This document shows, one piece after another, positions 1 to 8,823 of a DNA stretch of 64,000 bases (positions within the stretch are counted from its first letter, which is position 1; every line of letters starts with the position of its first letter). The notes below the pieces were generated by a model that searched no databases, was not told where the DNA came from, and saw only the letters and a program-made list of their open reading frames with translations. The position numbers and the translations under genes were made by a program. Origin of the DNA: Azospirillaceae bacterium (GTDB lineage: Bacteria > Pseudomonadota > Alphaproteobacteria > Azospirillales > Azospirillaceae); the NCBI GenBank assembly GCA_035645145.1, contig DASQNC010000002.1, positions 124,001-188,000 on the forward strand. Direction: 5' to 3'.

Positions 1-1307
1 TGATAAATCCAGATCTTTCTGTTGGTGCAGATGTAACAAGTGCGGTTCCGTTACAAGCAAATGACTACATTTGTTCTCCAGGTGTGAAACTACATGGTGA
101 GGGCTTTGCGGTCACGCCTCAACAGGCGGTTCATCTTGGGTTTGATAAGCGCGAGGGTTTGGGTCGGTATATCCGACATTATCGAAATGGACGCGACCTA
201 GCAGGGATTGCAAGGGGAGTTATGGTAATCGACCTGTTCGGGTTATCGGCGGAGGAGGTTCGTGCCCGATATCCCGAAGTTTACCAGCATCTTCTTGTGA
301 CTGTTAAGCCAGAACGCGAACATAACAATCGTAATACTTATCGGTTGAATTGGTGGATATTTGGTGAGCCGCGTCGAGAGTTGCGAGCCGCGCTTACCGG
401 TCTGCCCCGCTACATCGCGACAGTTGAGACGGCCAAGCACCGCGTCTTCCAGTTCCTGGATGCATCGATCCTCCCCGATAATATGCTTGTCTGCGTGGGC
501 CATGATGATGCCTGGGTTCTCGGGGTTCTCTCCTCACGCATCCATGTCTTGTGGGCCTTGCGAACCGGTGGTTGGTTGGGGGTTGGCAACGACGCTCGAT
601 ACCAGAAAGCGCGATGCTTCGACCGCTTTCCCTTCCCCGATCAATCCGAACCGCTCCGTGACGACATCCGGGCCATCGCCGAGGAACTGGACGCCCATCG
701 AAAGACCCGACAAGCGGAGCATCCCCGACTCACGCTCACGCAGATGTACAACGTCCTGGAAAAGCTAAGGGCTGGAACTCTGCTCGATGCCGATGATGAG
801 CGCATCAAGAGCGAGGGCTTGGTGCTGATCCTCAAGGAGCTTCACGATCGGCTCGATGCTCTCGTGTTCCAAGCCTATGGATGGTCTCCCGATCTGTCGG
901 ACGAGGAGGTGATTGCCCGTCTCGTCGCCCTTAACAAGGAGCGGGCGTCCGAGGAGGCACAGGGTCTCGTCCGATGGCTCCGCCCTGCCTACCAGAAGGC
1001 TCGCGCTGGGATCACCGAACAGGTCGTACCGGAAGTGATGGAGAGCCAACGCGAGATGGTCCTTGTGGCGGAAGTCACCAAGGATCAGAAGCCCCGCTTC
1101 CCCGATGATGAGGTGGCCCGCACGGCTGCTGTCATGGCTGCCCTCGCAAACAGCACCGGAGGGCTCGATGCCGCGACGCTCGCCAGCACCTTCCGGCAGG
1201 GCAGGCGTGTCGAACCTCAGATCAGGGCAACCCTCACGTCGCTCATGCGGCTCGGATTCGCCTCATCGAACGATGGCTCCACGTTCCGCCTTCGCCGTGC
1301 GGCATAG
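1..1307 (+). CDS. MmeI-like class I SAM-dependent DNA methyltransferase / type IIL restriction-modification protein, 3' part (5' end outside window)
   Basis: The reading frame is open from base 3 with no stop before the first ATG at 84, so the gene begins upstream of the window. What remains is the target-recognition and C-terminal helical part: a Tyr/Trp-rich stretch (RNTYRLNWWIFGEPR, about residues 130 of the visible frame), then LGVGNDARYQKARCFDRFPFPD and a C-terminal DAYGW/LSDEE-like region seen in MmeI-type fused methyltransferase/nucleases. The catalytic NPPY and nuclease motifs would lie upstream and are not visible, so whether the protein cuts or only methylates cannot be told. The role would be modification, and probably restriction, of unmethylated invading DNA. 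The first ~360 bases have clearly lower G+C and a different codon style than the rest of the gene and the genome. Confidence 0.75.
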   Translation, partial: INPDLSVGADVTSAVPLQANDYICSPGVKLHGEGFAVTPQQAVHLGFDKREGLGRYIRHYRNGRDLAGIARGVMVIDLFGLSAEEVRARYPEVYQHLLVTVKPEREHNNRNTYRLNWWIFGEPRRELRAALTGLPRYIATVETAKHRVFQFLDASILPDNMLVCVGHDDAWVLGVLSSRIHVLWALRTGGWLGVGNDARYQKARCFDRFPFPDQSEPLRDDIRAIAEELDAHRKTRQAEHPRLTLTQMYNVLEKLRAGTLLDADDERIKSEGLVLILKELHDRLDALVFQAYGWSPDLSDEEVIARLVALNKERASEEAQGLVRWLRPAYQKARAGITEQVVPEVMESQREMVLVAEVTKDQKPRFPDDEVARTAAVMAALANSTGGLDAATLASTFRQGRRVEPQIRATLTSLMRLGFASSNDGSTFRLRRAA

Positions 1308-1393
1308 CCGGAAGACAAGCCATTCTGGAGTTAGTCGTTTGGCTGCGAGACTTCCTTGGCGTGGAGGACGGCGCGGAGAGCGTTGACCCGGTT

Positions 1394-1546
1394 GCGGGCC
1401 TTGGTGCGCCAAGGTGCCGGGTGTGCGGGTCACCGAGGCCGCCCCCGGCTTCCTCGCCACCGTCGGGCGGCGCGAAGCGCGTCTATGTTACGCGCCGGCG
1501 GGGCCTCACGGCCCTGTGGCTGTCTCTTTTGCCGAGGCCGGGATGA
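1394..1546 (+). pseudogene. Decayed fragment of an SDR-family gene (copy of the 3' end of the gene at 4347-5081)
   Basis: Bases 1394-1546 match 4850-5081 in two blocks: one around VRVTEAAPGF (1416-1460), one around VYVTRR...LALWL...LPRPG (1463-1546), with about 85-95% identity by eye. About 100 bases between the blocks are missing, including the codons for the TDRPFW region, and the frame changes. There is no start region. It is therefore a truncated, internally deleted paralogous remnant and not a gene. The remaining bases up to 1599 hold nothing else recognisable. Confidence 0.75.
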
Positions 1547-1599
1547 TGGACGTGGAGGCGAGCTGATCCACCAATCCCGGCCTCGGGTGCCTTGAGTGG

Positions 1600-2511
1600 C
1601 TAACGACTATCCCCACCCAGCATCCCCAATGCCGCGACCACGCGCTGGCGGTCGGCGGGGGACAGCGGGAGGATCGGCCGCGGCGGTTCGGAATGGCAGA
1701 GGCCCAAGGCATCGGCGGCGGCATACATGACCCGCAGGCTGCCCAACTCCTTGAACAGGTCCCAGAGCGGCTCGAAGCGCCCGTTCCAGCGCGCCACTTC
1801 GGCCTCGTCGCCCGCCTGGGCGGCGCGGAGGAGCTTCAGGGTCGGTACGGGCAGCAGACCGCCGACCACGCTGTACCACGCATCTCCACCGGCCAGGACG
1901 GCAGCCGGGACGTTCCAGTCACCGCTGTAACCGATGGCAAACGTGCCCGGGACCCTTGCGCGGAGCGCCTCGTGCCGCGCTCGCGCCTCCGCGGCCGGGG
2001 GCGCCGGGTTTTTCACGGCGGCAATGCCGGGAACGGTGGCCAACCGCTCCAGCAGGGCATCGGAGAAGGTGAAGTGGGTCGTCGCCGGGTTGTTGTAGAT
2101 GCAGAGGGGCAAGTCCGTCGCCCGCGCGACGGCAATGAAATGCTGGAAGACCTCTTCCTCGGTCAGCGGGGTGTAGGACACCGGGGCGAGGAGGAGGCCG
2201 TCCGCTCCCGCCGCCTGCGCATCGCGCGCCAGATCCTGCGCGTCGTCCGTCCGGAGCGCGCCGACGCCCACGATCAACGGAACCCGCCCGCGCCGGCAGC
2301 CCGCCGCCGCCTCGATTGCGCGCCGCCGCTCGGCCCGGGTCAGGTACGCATAGGTGCCTGTGCTGCCGAGCAGGCCGATCGAATCCACCTCCGCCGCCGC
2401 AAGGCGCTGCACCAGGCGCACGAGGGCGTCGGTGTCCACGTGGCCGCGCGGGTCGGCGGGTGTGATGGGAAACGCGGAAAGACCACGGAACATCGTCGGC
2501 ACCATGGACAT
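1600..2511 (-). CDS. Dihydrodipicolinate synthase / N-acetylneuraminate lyase (DapA) family protein
   Basis: A 304-residue class I aldolase of the DapA/NanA TIM-barrel family. Visible family marks are the GSTGT loop (49-53), the catalytic Tyr in IYNNP (Tyr139) and the Schiff-base Lys in AAVKNP (Lys167). The start at 2511 is chosen because AGAGGAG lies about 7 bases upstream; a longer frame to 2742 has no family similarity and overlaps the divergent regulator. The substrate is not evident. True DapA for lysine synthesis is normally housekeeping, while a copy divergent from a MocR regulator is more likely catabolic (a pyruvate-linked sugar acid or hydroxyproline-type substrate). That last step is inference from context. 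Confidence 0.85.
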   Translation of the reverse strand: MSMVPTMFRGLSAFPITPADPRGHVDTDALVRLVQRLAAAEVDSIGLLGSTGTYAYLTRAERRRAIEAAAGCRRGRVPLIVGVGALRTDDAQDLARDAQAAGADGLLLAPVSYTPLTEEEVFQHFIAVARATDLPLCIYNNPATTHFTFSDALLERLATVPGIAAVKNPAPPAAEARARHEALRARVPGTFAIGYSGDWNVPAAVLAGGDAWYSVVGGLLPVPTLKLLRAAQAGDEAEVARWNGRFEPLWDLFKELGSLRVMYAAADALGLCHSEPPRPILPLSPADRQRVVAALGMLGGDSR

Positions 2512-2676
2512 CGCTTGGCTCCTCTGGACGGCTGAGCTCGGTCGGGGCAATCGGTTCGGGATCTGCGCCGCCACGGCGCGGTCGGGGGCGTCCAACCCCT
2601 CGGCCGTGGCGGTGACGAGGCTCGCCGGGCGGGACATGCATCCGCGCGGCACCTCGACAGTCCTGGACCCTGGTCC

Positions 2677-2730
2677 GAAACTGGTACACAAGGAACATCC
2701 AGTTTTCGCCGAAAAAACCAGGCCAGTTTC
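2677..2730. promoter_or_regulatory. Candidate MocR operator: repeats of CCAGTTTY
   Basis: Just upstream of the mocR-type gene lie GAAACTGG (2677-2684), CCAGTTTT (2699-2706) and CCAGTTTC (2723-2730): two direct copies 24 bases apart plus one inverted copy. MocR-type regulators are known to bind direct repeats with an inverted element in the shared promoter of divergent genes, so this is a plausible operator. No other strong site was seen in the 224-base gap. Confidence 0.45.
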
Positions 2731-2735
2731 CTGCC

Positions 2736-4232
2736 ATGGCATCGGACGCCCCCGCGCAGGCGCGGATCACCCAAAGGATCTGCGAGGCAATCAAAGGCCA
2801 GATCGCCTCCGGCCTGCTGGCCCCCGGCGCCCGGCTGCCCTCCACCCGGTCCTTGGCCGCGGAGTGGGGCGTCTCGCGGACGACGGTGATGGTGGCCTAC
2901 GAGCAATTGGCCGCCGAGGGGTACCTGGAAACCCGGCAGGGTGCCCGGGCACGGGTCGCACAGGGGCTTGGGCCCCCGGCTGCGCAATCCGGGCCGCCTT
3001 CCCCCGCGGCCATGCCCGGTCGGCTTTCGGCCTTCGGGCAGCGGTTGGCCGGTTTCCCGCTCCCGCCCGTCGCCGGCACGGAGCGGTTGGTGGCGGATTT
3101 CCGCTACGGCGAGCTGGCGGCCGCCGACTTCCCCAGGCTCGCCTGGAGAAAGGCCGTCACCGGTGCCCTGCTGCGCCGGCATTCGCGCCTCCAGTATGAC
3201 GACCCCTGTGGCTCGCCGGATCTTCGGACGGCTCTGCAGGGCTATTTGTGGCGGGCCCGCGGATTGCGCTGCGATCCGGGCCAGATCCTGATCGTGAACG
3301 GCTCGCAACAGGGGCTCGACCTCTGTGCGCGGCTGCTGCTCGATCCGGGGGAGCGGGTCGTGATGGAGAACCCGGGCTACACTCTCGCGCGGCAGGTCTT
3401 CGTGGCGGCCGGGGCGGAGGTGGTCCCCGTCGCCGTCGACCGGGAGGGACTGCGGGCGGATGGGCTCCCTCCGGCGCGGCTGGCCTATGCCACGCCGTCC
3501 CATCAGTTTCCGCTCGGCAGCGTCATGTCGGCGGGACGGCGGCGGGAACTGCTCGCCTGGGCACGGCGTACCGGCGCCTACGTCATCGAGGACGACTACG
3601 ACAGCGAGTACCGCTTCGATATCGCTCCGATCCCACCGCTTCAGGCCTTGGATGCCGCGGGACGGGTCATCTACCTGGGGACGGTCTCCAAGACGCTCTC
3701 GCCGGCCTTGCGCCTCGGCTACCTCGTCGTCCCTGCGGCGCTGGCTTCCATCTTCGCCAAGGCCAAGAGGCTCGCGGACCGGCACACGCCCAACCTGGAA
3801 CAGGAGGCCCTGGCCGCCCTGATCGGGAGCGGCGGCTACGAGCGGCATGTGCGGCGTGCCCGCCGCCGGAATGGCGAGCGGCGCGCCGCCCTGCTGGCCG
3901 CCTTGTCGGCAAATTTCGGCGACGACGTGACGGTGGTCGGTGCCGATGCCGGACTGCATGTCGTCGTTTGGCTGAACCGGGTGCCGAGGACCCAGGAACG
4001 CATGCTCATCGCGCGGGCGCATGCGGCCGGTGTCGGCGTGTACCCGGTCACTCCCCTGTATGCCCCCGTTCCCACGGCCGCCCTACCCGAAACAGCCGGG
4101 CTGGTGCTGGGGTACGCCGGCCTTGATGAGCAGGCCATAGAGCGGGGCGTGCGGGCGCTGAAGTCGGTTCTTGATGCCCTCTCCGCCGAAGGGACGGCAG
4201 GTCCGGCACCGGATCAACAACGCCCGCGATGA
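2736..4232 (+). CDS. MocR/PdxR-type GntR-family transcriptional regulator with aminotransferase domain
   Basis: A 498-residue two-domain regulator: an N-terminal winged helix-turn-helix (about residues 10-80, with LPSTRSLAAEWGVSRTTV typical of GntR) and a class I aminotransferase-like domain (about 110-490). The PLP pocket is recognisable from IEDDYDSEYR and the Lys of TVSKTLSPALRLGY. In this family the PLP domain senses PLP or an amino compound and does not usually catalyse transamination. It is divergent from the DapA-family gene with a 224-base shared promoter, which suggests that gene is its target. There is no clear Shine-Dalgarno at 2736, so the exact start is uncertain. Confidence 0.9.
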   Translation: MASDAPAQARITQRICEAIKGQIASGLLAPGARLPSTRSLAAEWGVSRTTVMVAYEQLAAEGYLETRQGARARVAQGLGPPAAQSGPPSPAAMPGRLSAFGQRLAGFPLPPVAGTERLVADFRYGELAAADFPRLAWRKAVTGALLRRHSRLQYDDPCGSPDLRTALQGYLWRARGLRCDPGQILIVNGSQQGLDLCARLLLDPGERVVMENPGYTLARQVFVAAGAEVVPVAVDREGLRADGLPPARLAYATPSHQFPLGSVMSAGRRRELLAWARRTGAYVIEDDYDSEYRFDIAPIPPLQALDAAGRVIYLGTVSKTLSPALRLGYLVVPAALASIFAKAKRLADRHTPNLEQEALAALIGSGGYERHVRRARRRNGERRAALLAALSANFGDDVTVVGADAGLHVVVWLNRVPRTQERMLIARAHAAGVGVYPVTPLYAPVPTAALPETAGLVLGYAGLDEQAIERGVRALKSVLDALSAEGTAGPAPDQQRPR

Positions 4233-4346
4233 CGATCCCGGCGCCCCAACCATCCCTTCGGAATCCGAGCGTCTGGATTTCCGCCACTTGTGGTGGTACG
4301 CGTCGCTCTGCGCACCCCGTGGCAGGGTGGGATTACGGAGTTCCGC

Positions 4347-5081
4347 ATGTCCAGGTCCCCATCCGGCCGTCTGCGCACCGCGCTCATCATCGGCGCATCT
4401 TCCGGCATCGGCGAGGCACTCGCCCGCGCGCTGGCCCGACAGGGCGGCTGGCGACTGGGGCTTGCCGCGCGCCGGACCGAGCGGCTGGCGGCCATTGCTG
4501 CCGAGTTGAGTCCGGTCCCCTGCGTGATCCGCGGCCTCGACCTGTCCGCACCGGATGCGGCACGCGCGGAAACCGCGGCCCTCATCGAGGAACTCGGCAC
4601 CGTCGACCTGTGCATCGTGTGCTCGGGGACCGGTCACTTCAACGAGGCCCTGGACTGGGGGCCGGAGCGCGAGACGATCACGGTCAACGCGCTCGGGTTC
4701 GCCGCCGTCGCCGGTGCGGCCCTGACCCATTTCTTCGGCCGTGGCGAAGGCCACCTCGTGGGCATTTCCTCCATTTCCGGCCTGCGTGGCAGCGGACGGG
4801 CGCCCGCCTACGCCGCGACGAAGGCCTTCGTGTCGACATATCTCGACGGGCTGCGCGCCTTGGCACGCGCCAAGGCCCCGCGTGTGCGGGTCACGGAGGC
4901 CGCCCCCGGCTTCGTCGCCACCGCGATGATGAAAACGGACCGCCCGTTCTGGGTGGCCTCGCCCGAAAAGGCGGCGCAGGACATCCTGGGCGCCGTCGCG
5001 CGCGGGGCGAAGCACGTCTATGTTACGCGCCGGTGGGGCCTCATGGCCCTGTGGCTGCGTCTTTTGCCAAGGCCGGGCTGA
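4347..5081 (+). CDS. SDR-family NAD(P)-dependent oxidoreductase
   Basis: A 244-residue classical short-chain dehydrogenase. The cofactor loop GASSGIG is near residue 15, the central strand carries VCSGTGHF in place of NNAG, and the catalytic Ser and Tyr-x-x-x-Lys appear as SSISG and YAATKAF. The C-terminal VRVTEAAPGFVATAMM is a typical SDR motif for the substrate-side loop. The start at 4347 is chosen over 4290 because ACGGAG precedes it and the fold begins at once. The substrate is unknown. A broken partial copy of this gene lies at 1394-1546. Confidence 0.88.
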   Translation: MSRSPSGRLRTALIIGASSGIGEALARALARQGGWRLGLAARRTERLAAIAAELSPVPCVIRGLDLSAPDAARAETAALIEELGTVDLCIVCSGTGHFNEALDWGPERETITVNALGFAAVAGAALTHFFGRGEGHLVGISSISGLRGSGRAPAYAATKAFVSTYLDGLRALARAKAPRVRVTEAAPGFVATAMMKTDRPFWVASPEKAAQDILGAVARGAKHVYVTRRWGLMALWLRLLPRPG

Positions 5082-5191
5082 GCCCTTCCGGCCGGGGACG
5101 GAGGCCGGGGATCCCGCCGCGGGCCAATCGCTTTGAATTTTCGGCGCAATTGTGCCATCGGATGCCCGCCCAACCGCACAGGAGGCAAGGC

Positions 5192-5803
5192 ATGGACCGT
5201 TTGCTCGAAGGCTACCGCCGTTTTCGCACCGAGGTTTGGCCCGCCGAACGCGACCGCTACGAGACGCTCGCGACCAAGGGGCAAAGCCCGGAGACCCTGG
5301 TGATCGCCTGTTCGGACTCGCGGGTCGATCCGCAAACCGTGTTCGGCGCCGGACCCGGGGAGATCTTCCAGGTGCGCAACGTGGCAGCCCTGGTGCCGCC
5401 CTACCAGCCCGACGCCAACTATCATGGCACCAGCGCCGCCGTGGAGTATGCGGTCCGGGTGCTGAAGGTGAAGCGCATCGTCGTGCTGGGCCATGCCCAA
5501 TGCGGCGGCGTCCGCGCCATGGTTGAGCGCACGCCCTTGGAATCCCTCGACTTCGTGGGGCACTGGATGGGGATCGCCGCGGACACCGTCTGTCCGCCGG
5601 CCGGTGACGATCTCGACCTTGCCGAGGTCTGTAACCACTGCGAAGCCGAAGTGATCCGCCTGTCGCTGGACAACCTGATGACATTCCCCTGGGTCGCGGA
5701 GGCCGTGAACGCCGGGCGGTTGAAGCTGCAGGGATGCCGGTTCGACATCCACACCGGCGTCCTCATGATGCTGGAAGGGGACCGGCTCGTGCCCGTCGCG
5801 TGA
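5192..5803 (+). CDS. Beta-class carbonic anhydrase
   Basis: A 203-residue cytoplasmic zinc enzyme interconverting CO2 and bicarbonate. Zinc ligands are Cys40 (in CSDSR), His101 and Cys104 (in GHAQCGG), with the Asp42/Arg44 dyad present. The protein has the usual beta-CA length, and GGAGG lies about 6 bases before the ATG. It supplies bicarbonate to carboxylases at low CO2. It follows the SDR gene by 110 bases on the same strand and converges with the MBOAT gene, 22 bases away. Confidence 0.95.
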   Translation: MDRLLEGYRRFRTEVWPAERDRYETLATKGQSPETLVIACSDSRVDPQTVFGAGPGEIFQVRNVAALVPPYQPDANYHGTSAAVEYAVRVLKVKRIVVLGHAQCGGVRAMVERTPLESLDFVGHWMGIAADTVCPPAGDDLDLAEVCNHCEAEVIRLSLDNLMTFPWVAEAVNAGRLKLQGCRFDIHTGVLMMLEGDRLVPVA

Positions 5804-5825
5804 ACGGGCACGGCCGGCAAGGCTT

Positions 5826-7361
5826 TCAGAAATTGAAGTAGAGGAACGCGCTCACCTCGGAAAACCGGGTGAAGCAGAACAGCAGCACGGTGGAGATGCC
5901 GAAGGCCCAGGCGGTATTCGGCCTCCACCGGATGCTGAGCGACCGCAGCCTCGATGCTTCGGCGCCCATCCCATCGACGATCTCCTGCGAGTTCGGCAGG
6001 AACCAGACAACGCCCAGCAAAAGCACCATCAGGGGCAGCTCGGCCGCGTTGTCGATGGCGTAGAGCATCGCCGCCAGCGGATCCGGTGACTCCAGGGCCG
6101 GACCGACGACCGTCCACAGCAGGTCGCCCTGCGCGATCGGGCCGTTGGCACCCGCCATGCCGGCCAGCACCGCCAACGCATCGTCCAGATCCTCGGCCCG
6201 GAAGAACACCCAGCCGACCATGGCCGCAAGGAACGTGAGCAGCCGGCCGGCCCACAGGCCGGCGGCGGTGGGCGGTCCCGCCAGCCCCAGGCCCGCGCGT
6301 GCGGCCGTCCAGGCGTGGTTGACGACCAGGTACGTGCCGTGCAGCGCCCCCCAGATCACGAACGTCCACCCGGCCCCGTGCCACAGCCCGCCCAGCACCA
6401 TCGTCGCGAGCAGGTTGAGGTGGCGGCGGACCGGACCTTTCCGGTTGCCGCCCAGCGGGATGTACAGGTAGTCGCGCAGGAAGCGGGACAGCGTCATGTG
6501 CCAGCGCCGCCAGAAATCCACGATGCTGGCCGCCTTGTACGGCGAGGCGAAGTTGTAGGGCAGCCGGACCCCGAACATCCGTGCCAGGCCGACCGCCATG
6601 TCCGAATAGCCGGAAAAGTCGAAGTAGAGCTGCAGGGTATAGGCCAGCGCCCCGGTCCATGCCGCGGCCAGGGACACGGGGCCTTCGCCGGCTTCGGCGA
6701 ACACCGGAGTGGCAACGGTCGCCATCGTGTCCGCCAGCGCGACCTTCTTGAAAAGCCCGATGGCGAAGAACGTCACCCCCTCGGCGAAGGCCGCGTGGTC
6801 GAAACGGGAAAAGGAGGGCCGTGCGAACTGGTCCATCACGTCCTTGTGGTGGACGATCGGCCCGGCAATGAGCTGCGGAAAGAAAAAGACGAACAGGCAG
6901 AAACCCAGGAAATCATAGGAGGCCGTCTTGCCCTCGGCGGAATCCGCCAGGAAGGCGATCTTCTGGAAGGTGAAGAACGAAATGCCGAGCGGCAGGACCA
7001 CGGCCCGGACCGCGAACTCGATCCCGGTCAGGGCGGCGACGTTGTCGACCACGAAGGTGGCGTACTTGAAATAGCCGAGGACCGCGAGGTTGCCGGCGAT
7101 CCCCAGCGCCAGCAGCCGTCCGCGCCAGCGCGATCCCGTCGCGGCCATCCGCCCCAGCGCCTTGCCCAGGGCGAAGTTGCAGGCCGCGCTGACGCACAGC
7201 AGCGGCAAATGGAGGGGATTCCACCAGCCATAGAAGAACAGCGAGGCCGCAACCAGGAACGCCACGGCCGTCCGCTGGCGTCCGGCCGCACCGATGGCGT
7301 GGAAAACGACCAGCGTGACCGGCAGGAAGGCGAAGACGAAGACGTAGGAATTAAAAAGCAT
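5826..7361 (-). CDS. MBOAT-family O-acyltransferase (AlgI-like)
   Basis: A 511-residue polytopic inner-membrane protein of the membrane-bound O-acyltransferase family that moves acyl (usually acetyl) groups across the membrane onto extracytoplasmic polymers. Seen are DFSGYSDMA (248-256), the amphipathic WRRWHMTLSRFLRDYLYIPLG loop (284-304) and the two family histidines, His328 in GGLWHG and His341. Relatives include AlgI for alginate and PatA for peptidoglycan. Its start overlaps the end of the upstream SGNH-like gene by 11 bases, so the two are translated together and probably work as a pair. The polymer acylated is unknown: no polysaccharide genes are adjacent. Confidence 0.92.
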   Translation of the reverse strand: MLFNSYVFVFAFLPVTLVVFHAIGAAGRQRTAVAFLVAASLFFYGWWNPLHLPLLCVSAACNFALGKALGRMAATGSRWRGRLLALGIAGNLAVLGYFKYATFVVDNVAALTGIEFAVRAVVLPLGISFFTFQKIAFLADSAEGKTASYDFLGFCLFVFFFPQLIAGPIVHHKDVMDQFARPSFSRFDHAAFAEGVTFFAIGLFKKVALADTMATVATPVFAEAGEGPVSLAAAWTGALAYTLQLYFDFSGYSDMAVGLARMFGVRLPYNFASPYKAASIVDFWRRWHMTLSRFLRDYLYIPLGGNRKGPVRRHLNLLATMVLGGLWHGAGWTFVIWGALHGTYLVVNHAWTAARAGLGLAGPPTAAGLWAGRLLTFLAAMVGWVFFRAEDLDDALAVLAGMAGANGPIAQGDLLWTVVGPALESPDPLAAMLYAIDNAAELPLMVLLLGVVWFLPNSQEIVDGMGAEASRLRSLSIRWRPNTAWAFGISTVLLFCFTRFSEVSAFLYFNF

Positions 7362-8334
7362 GGGCGTGCCTCCGGGCCGGGATCGGCAGGACGCCGGCGG
7401 CCTGCATCTCCGCCACCAGCCAGCGGGTCAGGATGGGGGTGGCCGGCCATTGCAGATGCATCGGGTCGGTGAAGTGCGCATCCCGGAGGCGCAGGGATGC
7501 GGCCCCGTCCCGAACGATGGCGCCGGTGCCGGCCAGCGTGCGCACGACGCCCTCGCGCCAGGCGCGGTCCCGCGTGCCCTGCGGATCGTAGGCCGCAAGC
7601 CACGCGGGCATGGGCGGCAGCAGGGCCACCACCAGCCGCACGCCGCGGGCCTTCAGCGCCCCCGCCATACGGCGCAGGTGGGTCAGGCAGGACGGATCCG
7701 CGACCATGTTCCCGTAGGGATCGGGGGTTCGGCTCGCCATGGGCGAGGAACCGTACCGGTCCATCGCCAGGGATTCGCCTTCGGGCGGGGCGGTCCGCAT
7801 GTCCTTCAGCCTCACCACATCCTTGATGAAGCGGACCGGGCGGAAGTTCAGGAAGTACAGGTGCCAGGCGGGGGCGCGTTCGAACACGTAGTGCCGGGCG
7901 TCGTCGGAGTCGAAGAATGCGCCGGGCCCCTCGCACGCCTCGAGATCGCGCATGGCCAGGACCGTCAGGACGGTCCGGACACTGGGCATGTTGTCCACCA
8001 GGAAATTCGCCAGGAACGCCGTCTCGTGGACGTGCAGGTAGCAAGGCGCCGCGTTCAGGGCATCCGCCGGCCGGCCGTCGCCCGCCTCGAGAACCGAAAG
8101 GTCGAGGTTGCGCCAAGTCACCGAGGACCCCACCGCGACGAGCGAGGGCGAACGCAGATCCGTCTCGTGCAGGAACTTGAACTTTTCGTCGATGCAGTTC
8201 GTCGCCGTCAGCGGCGGTGCGGGAAGGCGGCCGGTCCTGTCGAGGAGGATCAGGAATGCGGCGGCAACGGCCAACACGATCCCGGTGCTGATCAACAGCG
8301 CACGATTGTACGCTCTAGCGGACGTTTGGGTCAT
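7351..8334 (-). CDS. Membrane-anchored SGNH-like (AlgX/AlgJ-type) acetyltransferase partner
   Basis: A 327-residue protein with one N-terminal transmembrane helix (about 12-32) and a periplasmic domain. The domain has a possible SGNH block I at VAVGSSVTW (Ser70/Ser71) and a block V-like Asp290-x-x-His293 in TDPMHL near the C-terminus. In alginate-type systems such proteins receive the acyl group from the MBOAT partner and transfer it to the polymer. Overall similarity to named families is weak, so the call rests on the motifs and on the 11-base overlap with the MBOAT gene. It might alternatively be a hydrolase-like structural partner. Confidence 0.65.
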   Translation of the reverse strand: MTQTSARAYNRALLISTGIVLAVAAAFLILLDRTGRLPAPPLTATNCIDEKFKFLHETDLRSPSLVAVGSSVTWRNLDLSVLEAGDGRPADALNAAPCYLHVHETAFLANFLVDNMPSVRTVLTVLAMRDLEACEGPGAFFDSDDARHYVFERAPAWHLYFLNFRPVRFIKDVVRLKDMRTAPPEGESLAMDRYGSSPMASRTPDPYGNMVADPSCLTHLRRMAGALKARGVRLVVALLPPMPAWLAAYDPQGTRDRAWREGVVRTLAGTGAIVRDGAASLRLRDAHFTDPMHLQWPATPILTRWLVAEMQAAGVLPIPARRHAHAF

Positions 8335-8823
8335 CGCCAGTCTTCCAAACGGTGCGGACCATCGAACCGGCGCGGCAGCCCGCGCCGTCCGGCATCGGTC
8401 ACGAATTCGGGTTTCGGGTTTCCGGTGTTCCGGTCGGGGCGAACCGGATCAGGGCGGAGACGCCAGGATCTTCCGCTGGCCTGCCGTGCGCACCACACCC
8501 AATGCGTGCGCCCCGGTGTCGATGCCGTGCGCCCGGACGAAGCGCCAAACGCGACGTTGCAACACGCCGGGGATGGTCGCTTCCAAAATGTGCACGGTCC
8601 AGGTTCGCATGCCCAATCCGTTCTGCGGATGGAAGCGGAACAGCCTCAAAGCTAGCTGGGTTGCCTGGCCACAACGGCGAGTGGACGGATTATGGAATTA
8701 AACCCCGACCACGTGGATGCAACGAAGCGGCGAGTTACCCTTCCGGTGTTCGGTGTCGCGCGTGCCCTGGGGTGGACGCAGTGCACAGACCGCCACGGCT
8801 GCGCGCCGCCTGTGCCTGGCCCG
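8335..8823. other. Intergenic region with no firmly supported gene
   Basis: This 489-base gap between the SGNH-like gene and the GGDEF gene should hold the promoter of the minus-strand acyltransferase pair. A minus-strand frame at 8449-8610 (53 codons from ATG, or 66 from a TTG at 8649) reads plausibly as protein (WTVHILEATIPGVLQRRVW) but has no ribosome-binding site and no recognised relatives. No repeats, RNA gene or terminator were recognised. Confidence 0.4.

Noticed and set aside
8449-8649. Minus-strand frame of 53-66 codons with protein-like stretch
   Set aside because: No ribosome-binding site, TTG or internal start, no relatives known to me; kept only as a note in the intergenic entry.
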